From Phytophthora sp. 'mugwort' (taxonomy: Eukaryota > Oomycota > Peronosporomycetes > Peronosporales > Peronosporaceae): a stretch of DNA of 64,000 nt. The notes beneath the pieces are model-generated. The model was not told the origin of the DNA. It saw nothing but the letters and a program-made list of their open reading frames with translations, and made no database searches. The translations under genes and the position numbers were made by a program. Shown one piece after another: positions 1-11,504 of the stretch. The stretch covers positions 682,001-746,000 of the forward strand of contig JAUCEF010000012.1 in the NCBI GenBank assembly GCA_033558025.1. Reading direction: 5' to 3'. Each line of letters opens with the position of its first letter. Position 1 is the stretch's first letter.

Positions 1-1150
1 TCGCGCGTACCACAGGTAACAGCACCACTGCACTTTCACATCCCGATTGCGGACGAAGTTAACCAGAATGAACACCCGAATCAGACGCAGAACCAGCGGA
101 AACGTACGCGATGGCTCTGCGCATATCGCGACGACGTTTCCAAGTAGAAAAGCACCACATAGCGTCTGGCGCATTTCATGCCGATTACTTAAGTATTGAC
201 GTGTATACAGACCGCGTGGGGGAGCTCTTAAGTCTCCATCGTTTGCAGTGCAAGGTATAGGTGAGAAATACATGGTAGAGATTTGCTTGAAAAGCCCATT
301 GATGAGCAGGAGTCTGGCTAACATGATCGCGTTTAAGCGTAGATGCACTTGAAGCAAGTGGATTGGCGGAAGATGTGTAGCGGTGCCTGTTTGTGGACTA
401 TACTAAGTTGTTTCACAGCGATCGACGCTGTCCGTTGTTGAAGCAAGTCTATTATAAGTGCAACAATGCTCAGGTCATCATCAAGCCCACATTAAAATAG
501 ACTCTCACTATGTAGTATGTACTGGTATAACAGGTGTAACCCCATCAAACGTGCTCCTTAGGCGGTAACCACGCCGCATGCGAAGGCATAAACACAAACG
601 CTCGGCTCCAGATATCGCAACTAAAACCGCTCTGCTGGTTAGTTCAGAATCCATCAACTCAATGGGATCGCGCATGATCATCAACAAAACAACTGCAGTC
701 TACAGTTACGCCGAGCACAAAAAATTCAAAATTTGAGCTTTTTGGACTTGTCAAATTAAAAACGATCGGCCCGGAGTATTGTGGACGTAGTTAGAGTCCG
801 TTTCAATAGTGCTGAGCTTGATGCTTGATCGTTGTACTTAATGATTAAATTGGGGACAGCGCCGATCGCAGTGAAACAACTTAATGTAGTTCACAAACAG
901 ACACTGCTATATACAGTCACTGCGATTAACAAATCCACTTGCCTAGGTTTTATCGTCAAGACTAGGTCTAAAGTTTCGCACCTAATAACTACCCGGGCGG
1001 TTTTCTGCAGAAACCACTTCAACTTGATTCTGCTGCCGCTCGTCTCACACATTTTTTTGCTGTGCGTTGCGACTAGCGATATTGAATGCTATGGCATTGG
1101 TGGTCGTATGCCAACACCAAGGCAACCCCACAGCTCCCCACTTCTCCTCC
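1..1150. other. Intergenic, no gene recognised
   Basis: No reading frame here has a convincing start, domain or codon pattern. The frame of the downstream gene stays open upstream to about 830, but this part lacks the Cys-rich pattern and lies outside the initiator-like promoter, so it is taken as non-coding. Confidence 0.5.
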
Positions 1151-1167
1151 CTCACTTTCGATTTCGT
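1151..1167 (+). promoter_or_regulatory. Oomycete-type initiator (Inr+FPR) of the 3-domain Cys-rich gene
   Basis: CTCACTTTCGATTTCG closely fits the oomycete core promoter consensus YCAYTYYNNNMWTTTNC. It lies about 60-75 nt upstream of the ATG at 1225, a usual position for an oomycete transcription start. It also argues that the ATG at 1225, not any earlier in-frame codon, is the true start. Confidence 0.65.
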
Positions 1168-1224
1168 TCAAAACCCCACCACCAACAACAACAACAAACA
1201 AGTACCGTCCAATATCCAGGTATC

Positions 1225-1941
1225 ATGAAGATCTCGAGCGTGTTTGCTACTGCCCTCATGACCCTCACGTGCTTCTTCCAGTCGACCACTGGCGAGACTG
1301 AAGCCTTGACCCTACTTCGCACGGCTACCCAAACTCAGAGTCGTAATGGCCCCATTTGCTATAAGATATGCCCAACAGGTCAATATTGCCCTCGAGGTGA
1401 AACTAGCTGTCGTGCACCCACCGCTGATCTGTGCTTCAACTCGGCCACCAGTCTTTTCCAGAAAGGCTGCGACCTCGGCTTCAACTGCAACAACGGCAAG
1501 TGCGTGTACAAGTCAAGCGTCCCAGCGGGCGGCGCCATTTGCTACATGGCCTGTCCAACAGGTCAGTTCTGCCCACGCGGAGAGACCGCGTGCCGTGCCC
1601 CGACCGGAGACCTGTGCTTCAATCCGGCCACCAGCCTCTTTCAGCACGGATGTGACGCCAGGTTCATGTGTAAGAATGGAAAATGTGTGTACAAGGCGAC
1701 AGCACCGACTACCAGTGTCTCGGTGGTCGAGTCAACCAACCCACGCATGACCGTCCACACGCAGAGCCCCACAGGTGCTCTTTGTTACAAGGCCTGTCCC
1801 ATTGGCCAATACTGCCCGCGCGGAGAGACCGAGTGTCGTGCACCTACCAATGACTGGTGCTTCAATTCAGCTATCAGTCTTTTCCAGCACGGGTGCGCTC
1901 GAGGCTTCAAGTGCAGTTACGGCAAGTGTGTCAGCAAGTAA
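1225..1941 (+). CDS. Secreted protein with three 8-cysteine repeats
   Basis: A 238-residue protein. The ATG at 1225 opens a clear signal peptide (MKISSV, hydrophobic core, then TTGET near residue 24), although the frame stays open further upstream. The mature part holds three copies of one module, at about residues 45-93, 106-154 and 187-235. Each has eight cysteines spaced C-x3-C-x5-C-x6-C-x7-C-x11-C-x5-C-x4-C, with fixed landmarks CYxxCP, CPRGE, C(R)APT, CFNxATSLF and GKCVY. The even cysteine number suggests four disulphides per module. A Thr/Ser-rich linker of about 30 residues separates modules 2 and 3. A single-module paralogue lies 1 kb away on the other strand. I do not recognise the family. 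A secreted, possibly host-facing, role in the apoplast or cell wall is inference from the architecture alone. No intron or defect is seen. Confidence 0.85.
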   Translation: MKISSVFATALMTLTCFFQSTTGETEALTLLRTATQTQSRNGPICYKICPTGQYCPRGETSCRAPTADLCFNSATSLFQKGCDLGFNCNNGKCVYKSSVPAGGAICYMACPTGQFCPRGETACRAPTGDLCFNPATSLFQHGCDARFMCKNGKCVYKATAPTTSVSVVESTNPRMTVHTQSPTGALCYKACPIGQYCPRGETECRAPTNDWCFNSAISLFQHGCARGFKCSYGKCVSK

Positions 1942-2955
1942 AAGACAAGCCAGCACGCTACGCTGATAGCCAAACTGCCTAACGGCACCGCCGCGCAAGA
2001 GTGTTAATTTACAACCCCGCACACTAACACGATAGACAATAACATAATTGGTCATTGCTTCTACACTGTAAAATCTACAGTACAGACTGTATGGTGCTGT
2101 TAGTATATAGCATGGAACATCATGGCGAATCACCCGGCTGGCACTACTTTTTTTTTATTAGTTGCCATAGCATAGTTTTGCCTTATAACCACCACAAACC
2201 ACAAACTTTATCCAGGATTAATGTTAAATTGTAACTACCGCGATGTTATGCTAAGTGGATAGGCATTCGTGCTCGTAAACCTGGTTACCTAACCCAGCAC
2301 TCAATTCATGGCAGCATGAGGCAGTTGCATGCTGTTAGCAGCTTAAATTTGAGCGACTGCGCGATATTAGCTTCAGCTTAGTCGTTAGTAAAACGTTGCA
2401 CGCTCACCCTCGCGAAAGATTTACACAGCAGGCACAATAATGGAATCCGGACGTCATGATCATCTTCTCTGCAGTGGTGTTTACTGTACTGTAATAGCTT
2501 CGGATTGGGGTGTCGCAGCTCTGCAGGTTGCACTGCGAATGTGCACTAAGTTGCATATATATCTACAAAACCAAGCAAGCTACCCAATAGCATCGAGTCT
2601 ATGCACGGAACGTGCGCGATGCTCATATCGTGAGGGAAGAACTCGTCGAAACCAAACAATACCGAGTAATGTTGACAATGGGGTGCTGCAAGCAGAGCAT
2701 CCGCTCTTGGTGATCCAGTCATTACTACTCCGTATCATTGTCTTTCATGCCAAACTCAGTAGCTGCATTCGCCTGCTTTATCGACAGCTAACGGACATGC
2801 GAAGACAACAATCGGATTGTGGTTAATACAAGTGAGACTATATTGCCAGGCTGCTCACTGAAGAGCTTATATGGACACAATGAAGGAAGAATGAGACTAC
2901 GGAGACGTCCGGCGTCTTGTCTTGAAGGCATGGTGACTCGCTAGGCTTTCCTCGA
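1942..2955. other. Intergenic between the two Cys-rich genes
   Basis: The roughly 1-kb spacer separates the convergently oriented genes. It holds a T-run near 2150 and short open frames without recognisable content. I see no gene in it. Confidence 0.5.
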
Positions 2956-3246
2956 TTAGTTGTACACGCACTTGCCGTTGCTGCACTTGAAGCCGGGGTC
3001 GCATCCTGTGCGGAAAAGGCTCGTGGCCGGGTTAAAGCACTGGTTGCCCGTGGGCTTGACGCACGCGCTCTCCCCACGCGGGCAGTAATAACCCGATGGG
3101 CACGCCTTGTAACAAATAGCGCCGTTAGCGTTCTGCTCGACGGTGTGTACGCGGAGGTGGATAGAGGCCTGGTCCTCGGCGGCCGAGGGCTGCAGCAGGC
3201 ACACGACGGCTACGACAGCAGCGGTGATGACAGTCGAGAACTTCAT
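2956..3246 (-). CDS. Secreted single-module 8-cysteine protein
   Basis: A 96-residue protein read from the ATG at 3246; upstream in-frame codons are not ATG. It starts with a signal peptide (MKFSTVITAA, long hydrophobic stretch, PSAAED cleavage region around residue 24). A short spacer is followed by one module with exactly the cysteine spacing of the gene at 1225 (C-x3-C-x5-C-x6-C-x7-C-x11-C-x5-C-x4-C), and the chain ends two residues after the last cysteine (GKCVYN). Shared landmarks CPRGE, CFNPATSLF and GKCVY show homology to the three-module protein. It probably represents the minimal unit of the family. No clear initiator is visible upstream. Function is unknown; an extracellular disulphide-rich role is inferred. 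Confidence 0.85.
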   Translation of the reverse strand: MKFSTVITAAVVAVVCLLQPSAAEDQASIHLRVHTVEQNANGAICYKACPSGYYCPRGESACVKPTGNQCFNPATSLFRTGCDPGFKCSNGKCVYN

Positions 3247-3714
3247 AGCGTTGAGCAATAGATAGAGAGGACTTGAGAGGGTTGCTAGTCGAAAGAGGCG
3301 AATCCAGAAGTGAGCCGAGAAATCAGTCGATTGGTTTCAAATCTTCATGGCGACCGTCCAGCGGATACTCAAACCAAGTTCTAAGATCCAATACAAAAAC
3401 CAAGTTCTTGGATTGGATACTCGAAATCAGGTGCAATGAGCTCATGACATCTTCGCCACCTGAAATTCATTGCATTGGACTGCAGCATTTAATGCTGCAG
3501 TATTAAAATACATGCATTCAATTGCAGGACCGTTTCATACCGATACTTTGGTGGAGAAGCCACGACAGGCTCATAATGGACACTTAATCATAGCGGCCAG
3601 TGGTTCATTGGTGAAGGCAACACGCCTCCAACCTGAGTTATAGCAAGCTCACACGATTGGCCAAAACGTAGCTGTGGGTAGTGGTGTCAACCTCTGCTGC
3701 TCTAACCTTACCTC

Positions 3715-4520
3715 TACACCCCGCGACAGATTATCACCCACCCACGTCGGTGGCTGTAACTCAGTCCCTTTTTATAGTTAGAATCTGCTGTTCGTGCTAT
3801 GGTCCAGAACCGGCTATGCATGGTAACGCGGACGATTTCAACGTACACGGAAGGGCCCCTATACAAGCGTGCGGTTTTAGCACCGCGACAGATTAAATCA
3901 CCCACCTCAGCTATATTAACTTTAAGTATAATGTAACACAATGAATGTAACAATTCTTCACACAAGTACAACAGATGAATGGGCTTGGTGGTGGTTTTCA
4001 CCCTAATGCTGCTCTGAGGCGCTGACAACCTTCTAAAACTGTACGCGTGCCTCTTTCTAGTCCACCATCCATAGGGTTCGTATTCCAGGAGTTTTATACA
4101 GCCGACAATAACGACCGAGGACTAGCACAGCTCGCCCTGAAGGTGTTGCTAATTCGGCATTGTTGTATGGAATATAGTAGCAATAGAGTGGATTTTTATC
4201 CAGGCAGGTGTGACTCACATTGCGAGCCCCTATGGTAGCAATTGTAGTAGTGGCCTGAATATTCTAGTGGTTATAAAGTATATTTAGGGGTAACAAGCTT
4301 ACATTATACTTAAAGTTAATATAGCTGAGGTGGGTGATTTAATCTGTCGCGGTGCTGAAACCGCACGCTTGTATAGGGGCCCTTCCGTGTACGTTGAAAT
4401 CGTCCGCGTTACCATGCATAGCCGGTTCTGGACCATAGCACGAACAGCAGATTCTAACTATAAAAAGGGACTGAGTTACAGCCACCGACGTGGGTGGGTG
4501 ATAATCTGTCGCGGAGTGTA
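3715..4520. mobile_element. Foldback / MITE-like element with 222-bp terminal inverted repeats
   Basis: The arm at 3715-3936 is the reverse complement of 4299-4520 over all 222 positions, with only two differences noticed by eye. A 362-bp unrelated centre (3937-4298) separates the arms. Each arm itself carries the motif CCGCGACAGATTA..TCACCC twice, about 165 bp apart. The tetranucleotide CCTC abuts both outer ends and may be a target-site duplication. There is no transposase frame, so this would be a non-autonomous element. The superfamily is not identified. Confidence 0.75.
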
Positions 4521-6130
4521 CCTCCCAACCTCAACCTTTCGCGTTAACTACCCAACCTCCAAACTAACTTTTAACAATAACAGGACTGAAATCCTGTTGG
4601 TCCTTCCTCAGGCGACGAGCTGAAGCGAGTGGGCGGGGCGTGGCAGAGCGAAGGAGCAGATGAAGAAGGAGCAGATGGCGAAGGAAGCAGCGAGGACAGC
4701 GCAGGACAGGTCAAGAGCGAGGAGGCTGGACGAAGCACGAGACAGCGGCGAGATGTGGGTTGGTGAGGCAGCGGGCTGACCCGCTCGCCGACTAATCCGG
4801 TCGCTGCGAAGATAGCGATCCAGTGAAGAGGCGCTTGGACGAAGGGGCCCAACAGGAGGGGTGACTCAGGTAGCGGAGTAGCAGAGGCCAAGCGAGGAGA
4901 CACCGCGGACGCAATGTGCGGCCCTGAACGGGTGTGAGGGGACGGCGGTGCACCCATCGTGCTCGACGCACATATGTAGGGTAGCGATAGCAGTTCACTT
5001 CTTCATTTGCTGTTAGATGGGCAGTGGAGCACGCAGCGCTCACGGCCGAGATACGAAGTACTAGGCATTTAGTGCTCGAAGTTAGCAGCGAAATAAATGA
5101 CCAGCAGCAGCCGCAGTAGTAGTTCGCAGTGTGAAGTTCCTGGCGTGACCCTCAAGTACCTGATAGAGACGGGTATCTGCAGCCCCGTGAGGTCGTCGGT
5201 ATCTGCAGCCCGCGACGCAAGGGGCAAATAGCCAAAAAGAGGGTAGGTTAGCCCCGGTACTAAGAGCCCCCGGTGCACCCCCTTGGCACCTCGGCGAGGT
5301 GTTGCGCCCGACCACATCTGTGCGTGCTAAGGATAAGTCGACCACTACTGTGGTGCATATATATATTTTTATTTCGTGTTTCACGTGTAGCTATGGGGCA
5401 GTGATGGTCGTGGCCGCCGGACACCGTCCAGGCGCAAGGACAGGACTGGCGCATATCACAGGAGCGGCAGGAACATAACACTACGACTGCAGGAAAGACG
5501 CTTACTTAACCTTCTTAACTATCGATCATTGCAAATATAGCCTTCTGCCAATGGGTACATACCATTGCGATCATTCACTGAGTACATTTGACCATCACCA
5601 CGGCATAAAGCAAGCAGCGCAATGGAAGAGAGAAGGCCCCCAGATCCTTTAACCTATCGCAGCCCTCATACTACCATGCAACCTACCAGTTTTCCGCCGT
5701 ATACAATTGACCGAGATATTGGTTGCGCGGCTACATACAACCACTACAACGAATAGCTAGTGAACGAGCATCCTAAGAAGCGCTTCCAGCCCTACCATCG
5801 ATACCAGTCAAGACAGAACACGGTGAGCCCATCCGGATCGCCTCCTCAAGATTTCAGCATCCGTCTCCGCAGAAAGAGAAGCAGACAAGCGCAGGGCCAG
5901 TTGCAGTTGCAACTAGCATTCGCGGTTAGAGAACCAAAGCACCCAGGACAACATCCACACAGAGGACGAACCCTTGCAAATTTGGCACCCTCCTGTGTAT
6001 GAAGCTGTGATGGATGTGAGGCCGTACAACATCTACAATATGAAGAGGGTACGAAAACCGCAATACTGGTAGTTTAATATGCTGGTACCTGATCCGCAGT
6101 TTTGGCATATCGAAGTCGAACAACTCCACA
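4521..6130. other. No gene recognised; purine-rich and low-complexity stretches
   Basis: The segment 4620-4760 is rich in GA and AGC (AGGAGCAGATG repeated). Open frames on both strands have no recognisable domains. It may be eroded retroelement sequence, but nothing diagnostic is seen. Confidence 0.4.
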
Positions 6131-6139
6131 ACGAGCATG

Positions 6140-8150
6140 CAGCTTACGCCTATTACACAAGTGTAAGCGAGCACTCCGATTTTCGAAAGGGAACAACGGT
6201 GCAGAGAAGCATATGAGCAAATACCACAAACACGACCTTGCTAATACGGCAACACAAGTGATGAAACGGAGGTGCAACTAGAGCGAGCGTTAGATCCCGA
6301 TTTTGCTGCGGCTGGGGCGAACGAGAAAAAGCGCCCACTACGTGAAATATCGGCTGAGCAGCAAAACCAAGTGTATTCACTTCTGGCGTGGTGGATTGCA
6401 GCTCATTTCCGGTCTCTTCTGAATGATTGAGGATAAAGGATTTATTGTATTTATTAAGTTCGTCATTGAAACAATTTGTGGGATCAGACTGCATCTACCC
6501 CGGCGGACTCACTTAGGAGCTGAAATTGTCTTCCTCGCTCGAGATTTGCGGTGCTACGTGATAGAAGATATCGCACGATCGTGTACGTATTATTCCATTA
6601 CCACTGACATCTGGACAGCGAGAAATGCTCGATCTTATATTCATTCACGATCCATTATATCGACGACAAATTTGAGATGATCAGCTGGACGCTAGAAGTG
6701 AAGGAACTTCCTGGTAAGCATGACGCCAAAGAGATAGCTGCAGCCTTCAAACAATCATGGCTGAATGGGGTCTATCGAAAGAACTCTGCTGTCGTATTGT
6801 TCGCGATTCGGGCTCAAACATGGTGAAAGCTAAGAATATATTAAGGACCGACCATGCTGCATGCATCGCACATGAACTTCATTTAACCGTATCTGGACTT
6901 TTGACAAAGAAAAAAAGGCTGATCTACAAATTCCGGTTTGGGAGGCAATCGTGGCAGAGGAGCCAGGTGCAGGTTTGATTGAAAATGAAGAAGATGACGA
7001 GTTAAATGAATTCGATCGAGCACAAATGCAATTTCTTCGTGACGAGGCTGTCGAAGAAATGGATGATTTCCTTGCACAGATGCATGAACGGATGAACATG
7101 GACGAAATGGCTTCAATGCCCGAAATTGCCTAGAGTTTTCGTACATTAGCTGTCTACTTTCGGAGATCTTCAAAAGGCCGCTCAGCTTTGGAAGCAATTC
7201 GCAGGAGCAAAATGCGTATTGCCTCGGCGAATATGGTAATTTCTAAAGCTGACTGTCCGACGCGCTGGTTGTTGGGAGATGCTGGGGCGTTTTATCCAAC
7301 TGCAGCAAGCTTTGAAAGAGTTTTTTTTTTCTTTTTTTTCAGTCAGCCGAAGGACGCATAGAATTCGAAAATATGCAGAAGAAGTCGAACCGGCCAAAAG
7401 ATGCTGACTGGCTAGCTATAAAGTGCCTTCAAACGCTGCTGACACCTTTCGACCAAATCTTCAAGGAACTGGGTGGACAAGGATACCCCATCCTCCCTCT
7501 CGTTCTGCCTGCTATTGCTGGCCACCGCGCTAAAGTATCTGCCGGCGATGAAGAATATGTGGATAATGTCATTGTCATGATAAAGGAATGCCGCGACAGG
7601 CTACTTCATCTATGCGACGAGCCTTTTGGGCACTTAGAATCGAGTGAGCTGCTATGGGTATCTTGGATCCCAGGGTAGCCAAGTATATGAATCATCTGAA
7701 GACGACAAGAAGCCCGAAGCTCGCCAAAATCTAATCGGCGCCGCTGTACGGTTAGCTCGCGATGAAGACGTTCTTACAGAGCGCGGAATGTTTTTTCTCA
7801 CAAAGGCTGCACATTGTGGCGGTTCACTGGAAGAGAAATGCAAGAACGAATTCACTATATATATGGCCGATATTATCGCTCCTAATGCTGTTTCCAGGAA
7901 AACAGACCCGTTAAAGTGGTGGAGCTGCAACCAGCGAAAGTTTAAGAACCTCAGCAGGTTGGCCCGAAAATGACTGGGGACTGTTGCAACGATCGTACCT
8001 TCCGAGAGGGCGTTTTCGTCAAGCGGAAATATTGTGACCGTGAAGAGGGCTCACTGGCTCCTGAGTTTGTACGTGATCTTGTATTTATTGCAAAAAATAC
8101 CCAAAAGAATAACGGGGTCAACCTTAGCATTCTGCATCGGTAGCATTGCT
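6140..8150 (+). pseudogene. hAT-family transposase remnant (BED finger to C-terminal dimerisation domain)
   Basis: Pieces in successive frames line up with a BED-type hAT transposase. At about 6160-6230 is a possible BED-finger half ending HMSKYHKH. At about 6424-6680 comes YYSITTDIWT, the first catalytic-Asp region. At 6757-6900 comes CRIVRDSGSNMV, the second-Asp region. At 7370-7680 lies helical sequence (LLTPFDQIFKELGG), and at 7810-8130 the C-terminal dimerisation motif (PLKWW, then VPSERAFSSSGNIVT, the hAT signature). Many stops and frame changes, plus a T-run at 7321, show it is dead. Flanking TIRs and the 8-bp duplication expected of hAT were not found. Confidence 0.85.
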
Positions 8151-9790
8151 GTAATATGCAGAAACCGGGTACGAACACGAGGGAAAGTTAGAACTTGAAT
8201 GGAAAATGAGATGGCTTGCTAAGTTACCCGTCTAGCGCAAGTAGCGTAATCGAAGTGCTAATCGCGTAAATCTGTGAAGGTGACGATATGTATTCAGCGA
8301 CGGACTGTTAGCAATATAGTGGATAGATAGGAGTTGCGAGCACCCGTTTTTCTGTAGGCCACAAGGCCACGTACGTTAGGTTCAACATAATGAGGAAATA
8401 CTTGCTTCTCACAAAATCACTTTCAATATTCTTCATGTGGGCACGATGTGCCGACCAAGAACGCCCTAGGCATAAGAGTGCCCGAGTTAATCAAAAAAAT
8501 CTGTAGTGAGACACGATGTGCAGAAGGATAGCGAAAACGCAGCATTTATCCGTACCGAATTTCGAGCTCGCTAAGCCGTCTAATCCTCCGGATCGTCGCC
8601 TTCCACCATAAGCTTCTCGTTGTCGGTCTTCTCAACAATCGGGAGTAAGTCCTTTTAGTCGCTCACGCTCACCGCATTCGGCTTCATCGTGGAAAGGCCT
8701 TAAGTTAGTCATGGCGAACAACGTTTGGTTTATTTTGTTGGTTGTATGCGGGAGGTTAAGGAGGTTTGGAGGTCTGAGTTAACATTACTTACTAATGTTG
8801 ACACCAGTAGCTGTGGGTTCACTTTTGCTCCCTTCGAGTGGAGCTTCGAGATTGTCCAGCGCGAAGCTCGCAAGAAATGAATCGTCGTCACCCCGCACTG
8901 ATTCTGTATACTGCTGCCTCTGCAGCAAATTGCTGAGCAATAGCTCCGTGCACGGGCAATATCAACGGGGGAAGCGTCGAGCTGCCAGAGAGGACCAGAT
9001 GAATTCCCGCACGAAAACTGCGTGCCGGTATGCGCTTCGAAGACACCGTCGACGATACTCCCTCTAGCTTGTTGCCGTTCAACGTCGTTTCTTCGTCATA
9101 CTGTTACTGTACTGATTCAGGTACGCTTGCAGTTCATACGGGCGGAGTGTCCGACGGTTTGGATAAACGGCTACTTTGGGAAGGCAATGGCAACTTGAAC
9201 CCATTTCTCTCTGCGCCCTTGCAAGCAGACGGCGCCGCGCCGCCTTGTAGCACCTCGCACATGCAGCGCATGCTGCTCGCCAGCGGCGGATGCGAATTGC
9301 AGCTGGAACACAGTACACATGGCGGTTAAGTGTAGATACGCATCGGCGGCAAGCGCCTTCAAGTAACCCTTTGGCACAAGCGTTTCGCATTCTGGTGATC
9401 CCCTTTTTGGCCACCGCTTCCTCGCAAAAAGAGAAACCCAGAAATCTGCCGGAGTATCCCATGCCGGGAGAACCCAAGCTTCTTGTGGTCTTGAGCAGCG
9501 ATGTGTCAGCGTACGTGTAGATAGCGATGGGGGGTGATCCAAGCAATGCTCTCTTCAAAAGTTGGTGTTTTACTACACGGATTGCTCGAAAAGGGCTTAG
9601 ATTTGGCTCGTCTGTGCGCATTACTAGCGACATTCTATCTCACTTGGTCTCACTATGTTTAAAATATACTGCAAGGTCCGTTCGCTTGTCTATTTTCTCT
9701 TCAAGGTAATCTGATTGGTCAATCCAATCCTTGTTGCCCGTACAGGGTCTTCGGTCTTCCAACCTACACATCAAGCAGCTGGTCTTCTTC
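8151..9790. other. Intergenic upstream of the PH-domain gene
   Basis: There is no recognisable gene. Short open frames occur on both strands, including a 184-codon minus frame at 9079-9633 of odd Arg/Ala/Cys-rich composition, but none has a domain or a convincing promoter. Confidence 0.4.
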
Positions 9791-9878
9791 TTCACTTGCC
9801 GTTCGTCTCACACTTCATTCAGCCAACAGCCTCCCCCCACCTCAGCAAGTGTACCCGCATTCCATCCTTCCGCCAATC

Positions 9879-10574
9879 ATGACTCGTCGACAGTCCCCGA
9901 GCAGCAGCAACTTGCGTCGGCGCGCACACGTGGGCCTCAACGCGGCCACGCCCGTCGCAGGCGCCCCAACCGCCAAGAACCGGCGCTACAGCCTGGACCA
10001 GACCGCCGTATCGTCCGCCATCTATTGCGAGGGCTACGCGCGCATTAAGCGCCGCAACGTGCTGACCTGGAACACGCGCTTCCTTTTGCTCAACAACACG
10101 GAGCTGCTCGTGTTCCAGAACAAACAGGACGCCAGCTACCGCCGCAACGTCCTGGAGACGCTGGAGCTCGTCAGCGGCCGTGTGGCGCCCAAGAACGACC
10201 TGAGTATCGAGTTTACGTTGTCGGATGGCCGCGACCTGCTCGGTCGTGTGTTCAGCCGCGCCGATCAGGCGCAGTGGATCTCGGCCTTCTACCAACTAGC
10301 CATGCGCAGCGAGGTGCGCCGCGTCAAGAGCGCCTCCATGGAAGAGCAGGGCGACGTCGCCGCGGTCGAGAAGCGCCGCGTCTCGTTCTTCGGCAGCGTG
10401 TTGGTACGCACCATCCCAACGGTGCCGGATGACCAGGTGCCGGAGCTTTTTTACAGCAAGAAGGACGTGGCGAAGTTTTCAGAGCAGGCATCGAGTCTGC
10501 TGAGCCGCACGGAGGACGCCATGTCGCTGGTGTTCCGGAAGCCCACGCTGCCGTGGCGCCGACAAGTCGTGTAA
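9879..10574 (+). CDS. PH-domain protein
   Basis: A 231-residue, single-exon protein; the ATG at 9879 is the first in frame. The N-terminal 45 residues are basic and Ser/Arg-rich. A pleckstrin-homology fold covers about residues 48-145: CEGYARIKRR, WNTRFLLL, LLVFQNKQD, SIEFTLSDG, then the C-terminal helix DQAQWISAFY with the PH-typical Trp. The remaining 85 residues are charged, with an acidic FYSKKDVAKF segment. PH domains bind phosphoinositides or protein partners, so a membrane-adaptor role is likely. There is no catalytic domain, so the partner is unknown. Possible initiators (TTCACTTGCC near 9791, TTCATTCAGCC near 9815) lie 60-90 nt upstream. It stands alone between a dead hAT element and a hairpin. 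Confidence 0.82.
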   Translation: MTRRQSPSSSNLRRRAHVGLNAATPVAGAPTAKNRRYSLDQTAVSSAIYCEGYARIKRRNVLTWNTRFLLLNNTELLVFQNKQDASYRRNVLETLELVSGRVAPKNDLSIEFTLSDGRDLLGRVFSRADQAQWISAFYQLAMRSEVRRVKSASMEEQGDVAAVEKRRVSFFGSVLVRTIPTVPDDQVPELFYSKKDVAKFSEQASSLLSRTEDAMSLVFRKPTLPWRRQVV

Positions 10575-10856
10575 GGACGTTGTACGAAGGTGACCCAGGC
10601 GTCCAAAGCCTGAGATTTCTCTATTTATTAGCAGCCGCGCTCCGTTGGGAAGAGCGTGTATGGAGTACCGTGTGGTATTAGTCGATGAGCTTCTGCGTGT
10701 TATAAGACCATTACGTAATGAACTTGATGCCCGCCTTCTGCTTGTTATGCCCTCTCAAAGAGTATCCCAGACGGTCAGAATGGAGCGGCGCCTGGAGAAC
10801 AGCCGTGTGAATTGTAATGTACGATAAGTTACTCGTCGTCTGCGTTAGTGACGTCT

Positions 10857-11007
10857 CACTGGCGCTGTCTGCGCCGTAGCATTAATTTCACTTTTAGCGA
10901 GACCAATTTGCTCGATCAACGGTGCTGAACGCACAGGTAGAGACGTTGATCGAGCAAATTGGTCTCGCTAAAAGTGAATTAATGCTACGGCGCAGACAGC
11001 GCCAGTG
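10857..11007. repeat. Long near-perfect hairpin (64-65-bp arms, 22-nt loop)
   Basis: Bases 10857-10921 are the reverse complement of 10944-11007 except for one extra T in the left arm (AATTTCAC versus AATTCAC); the loop is 22 nt. The stem begins ACTGGCGCTGTCTGCG on each strand. It lies about 280 bp 3' of the PH gene. A transcript would fold into a stem long enough for Dicer. It may equally be a tiny foldback transposon remnant. Confidence 0.85.
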
Positions 11008-11479
11008 GAATGCCCCCACTGGCTGTCTATATTACCCTCACAGGCTCGCATCCGGGTGCAGTCTTCCTTCAAACGACAACCACGCATTCTAGGTATACAC
11101 TATGTATTACATACGGCTGTGGAAGATTCTGTCGGACAAGCTCTCGTACCAAGTCAGTTTGGGCTCGGACACATGGAACGACCGAGCTGTGCGCTGCCAG
11201 GACGCGGCATTTGTGGCTCGGAGCCCGCCATGCGGTCGTGCGGCAGAGACTGCCGGCCAGTCCACCACGTCCAAGCAGCGCTTCTGGACACGGCATGACA
11301 TTATGGAGCATCAGTAACCGACCACAACACCACTTTTTAAAGTGTCGATCGTCACTATTCCGATCGTCACTATTCCGTGAATGTGACGGTCTCTGTCCGA
11401 GAAAAGAGACCCGTTTGCGTGTGACAAGGTACGATTACTGTACTGGACTGTGTATCATTTCCTGTTTTGACTTCGAGTG

Positions 11480-11496
11480 CTCACTTGGAAATCCGT
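11480..11496 (+). promoter_or_regulatory. Initiator-like core promoter of the small secreted peptide gene
   Basis: TCACTTGGAAATCCG resembles the oomycete Inr+FPR consensus. It sits about 10-25 nt before the ATG at 11505, which would give a short 5' leader. Confidence 0.45.
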
Positions 11497-11504
11497 CATC
11501 AACA

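Noticed and set aside
832..1224. Upstream extension of the three-module Cys-rich protein
   Set aside because: It begins at a non-ATG codon, lies upstream of and across the initiator, and lacks the module; the signal peptide begins at 1225.
9079..9633. A 184-codon minus-strand frame with an ATG
   Set aside because: Composition is odd (Arg/Ala/Cys-rich), no domain, signal peptide or initiator is visible, and it lies in intergenic DNA. I cannot support it as a gene.
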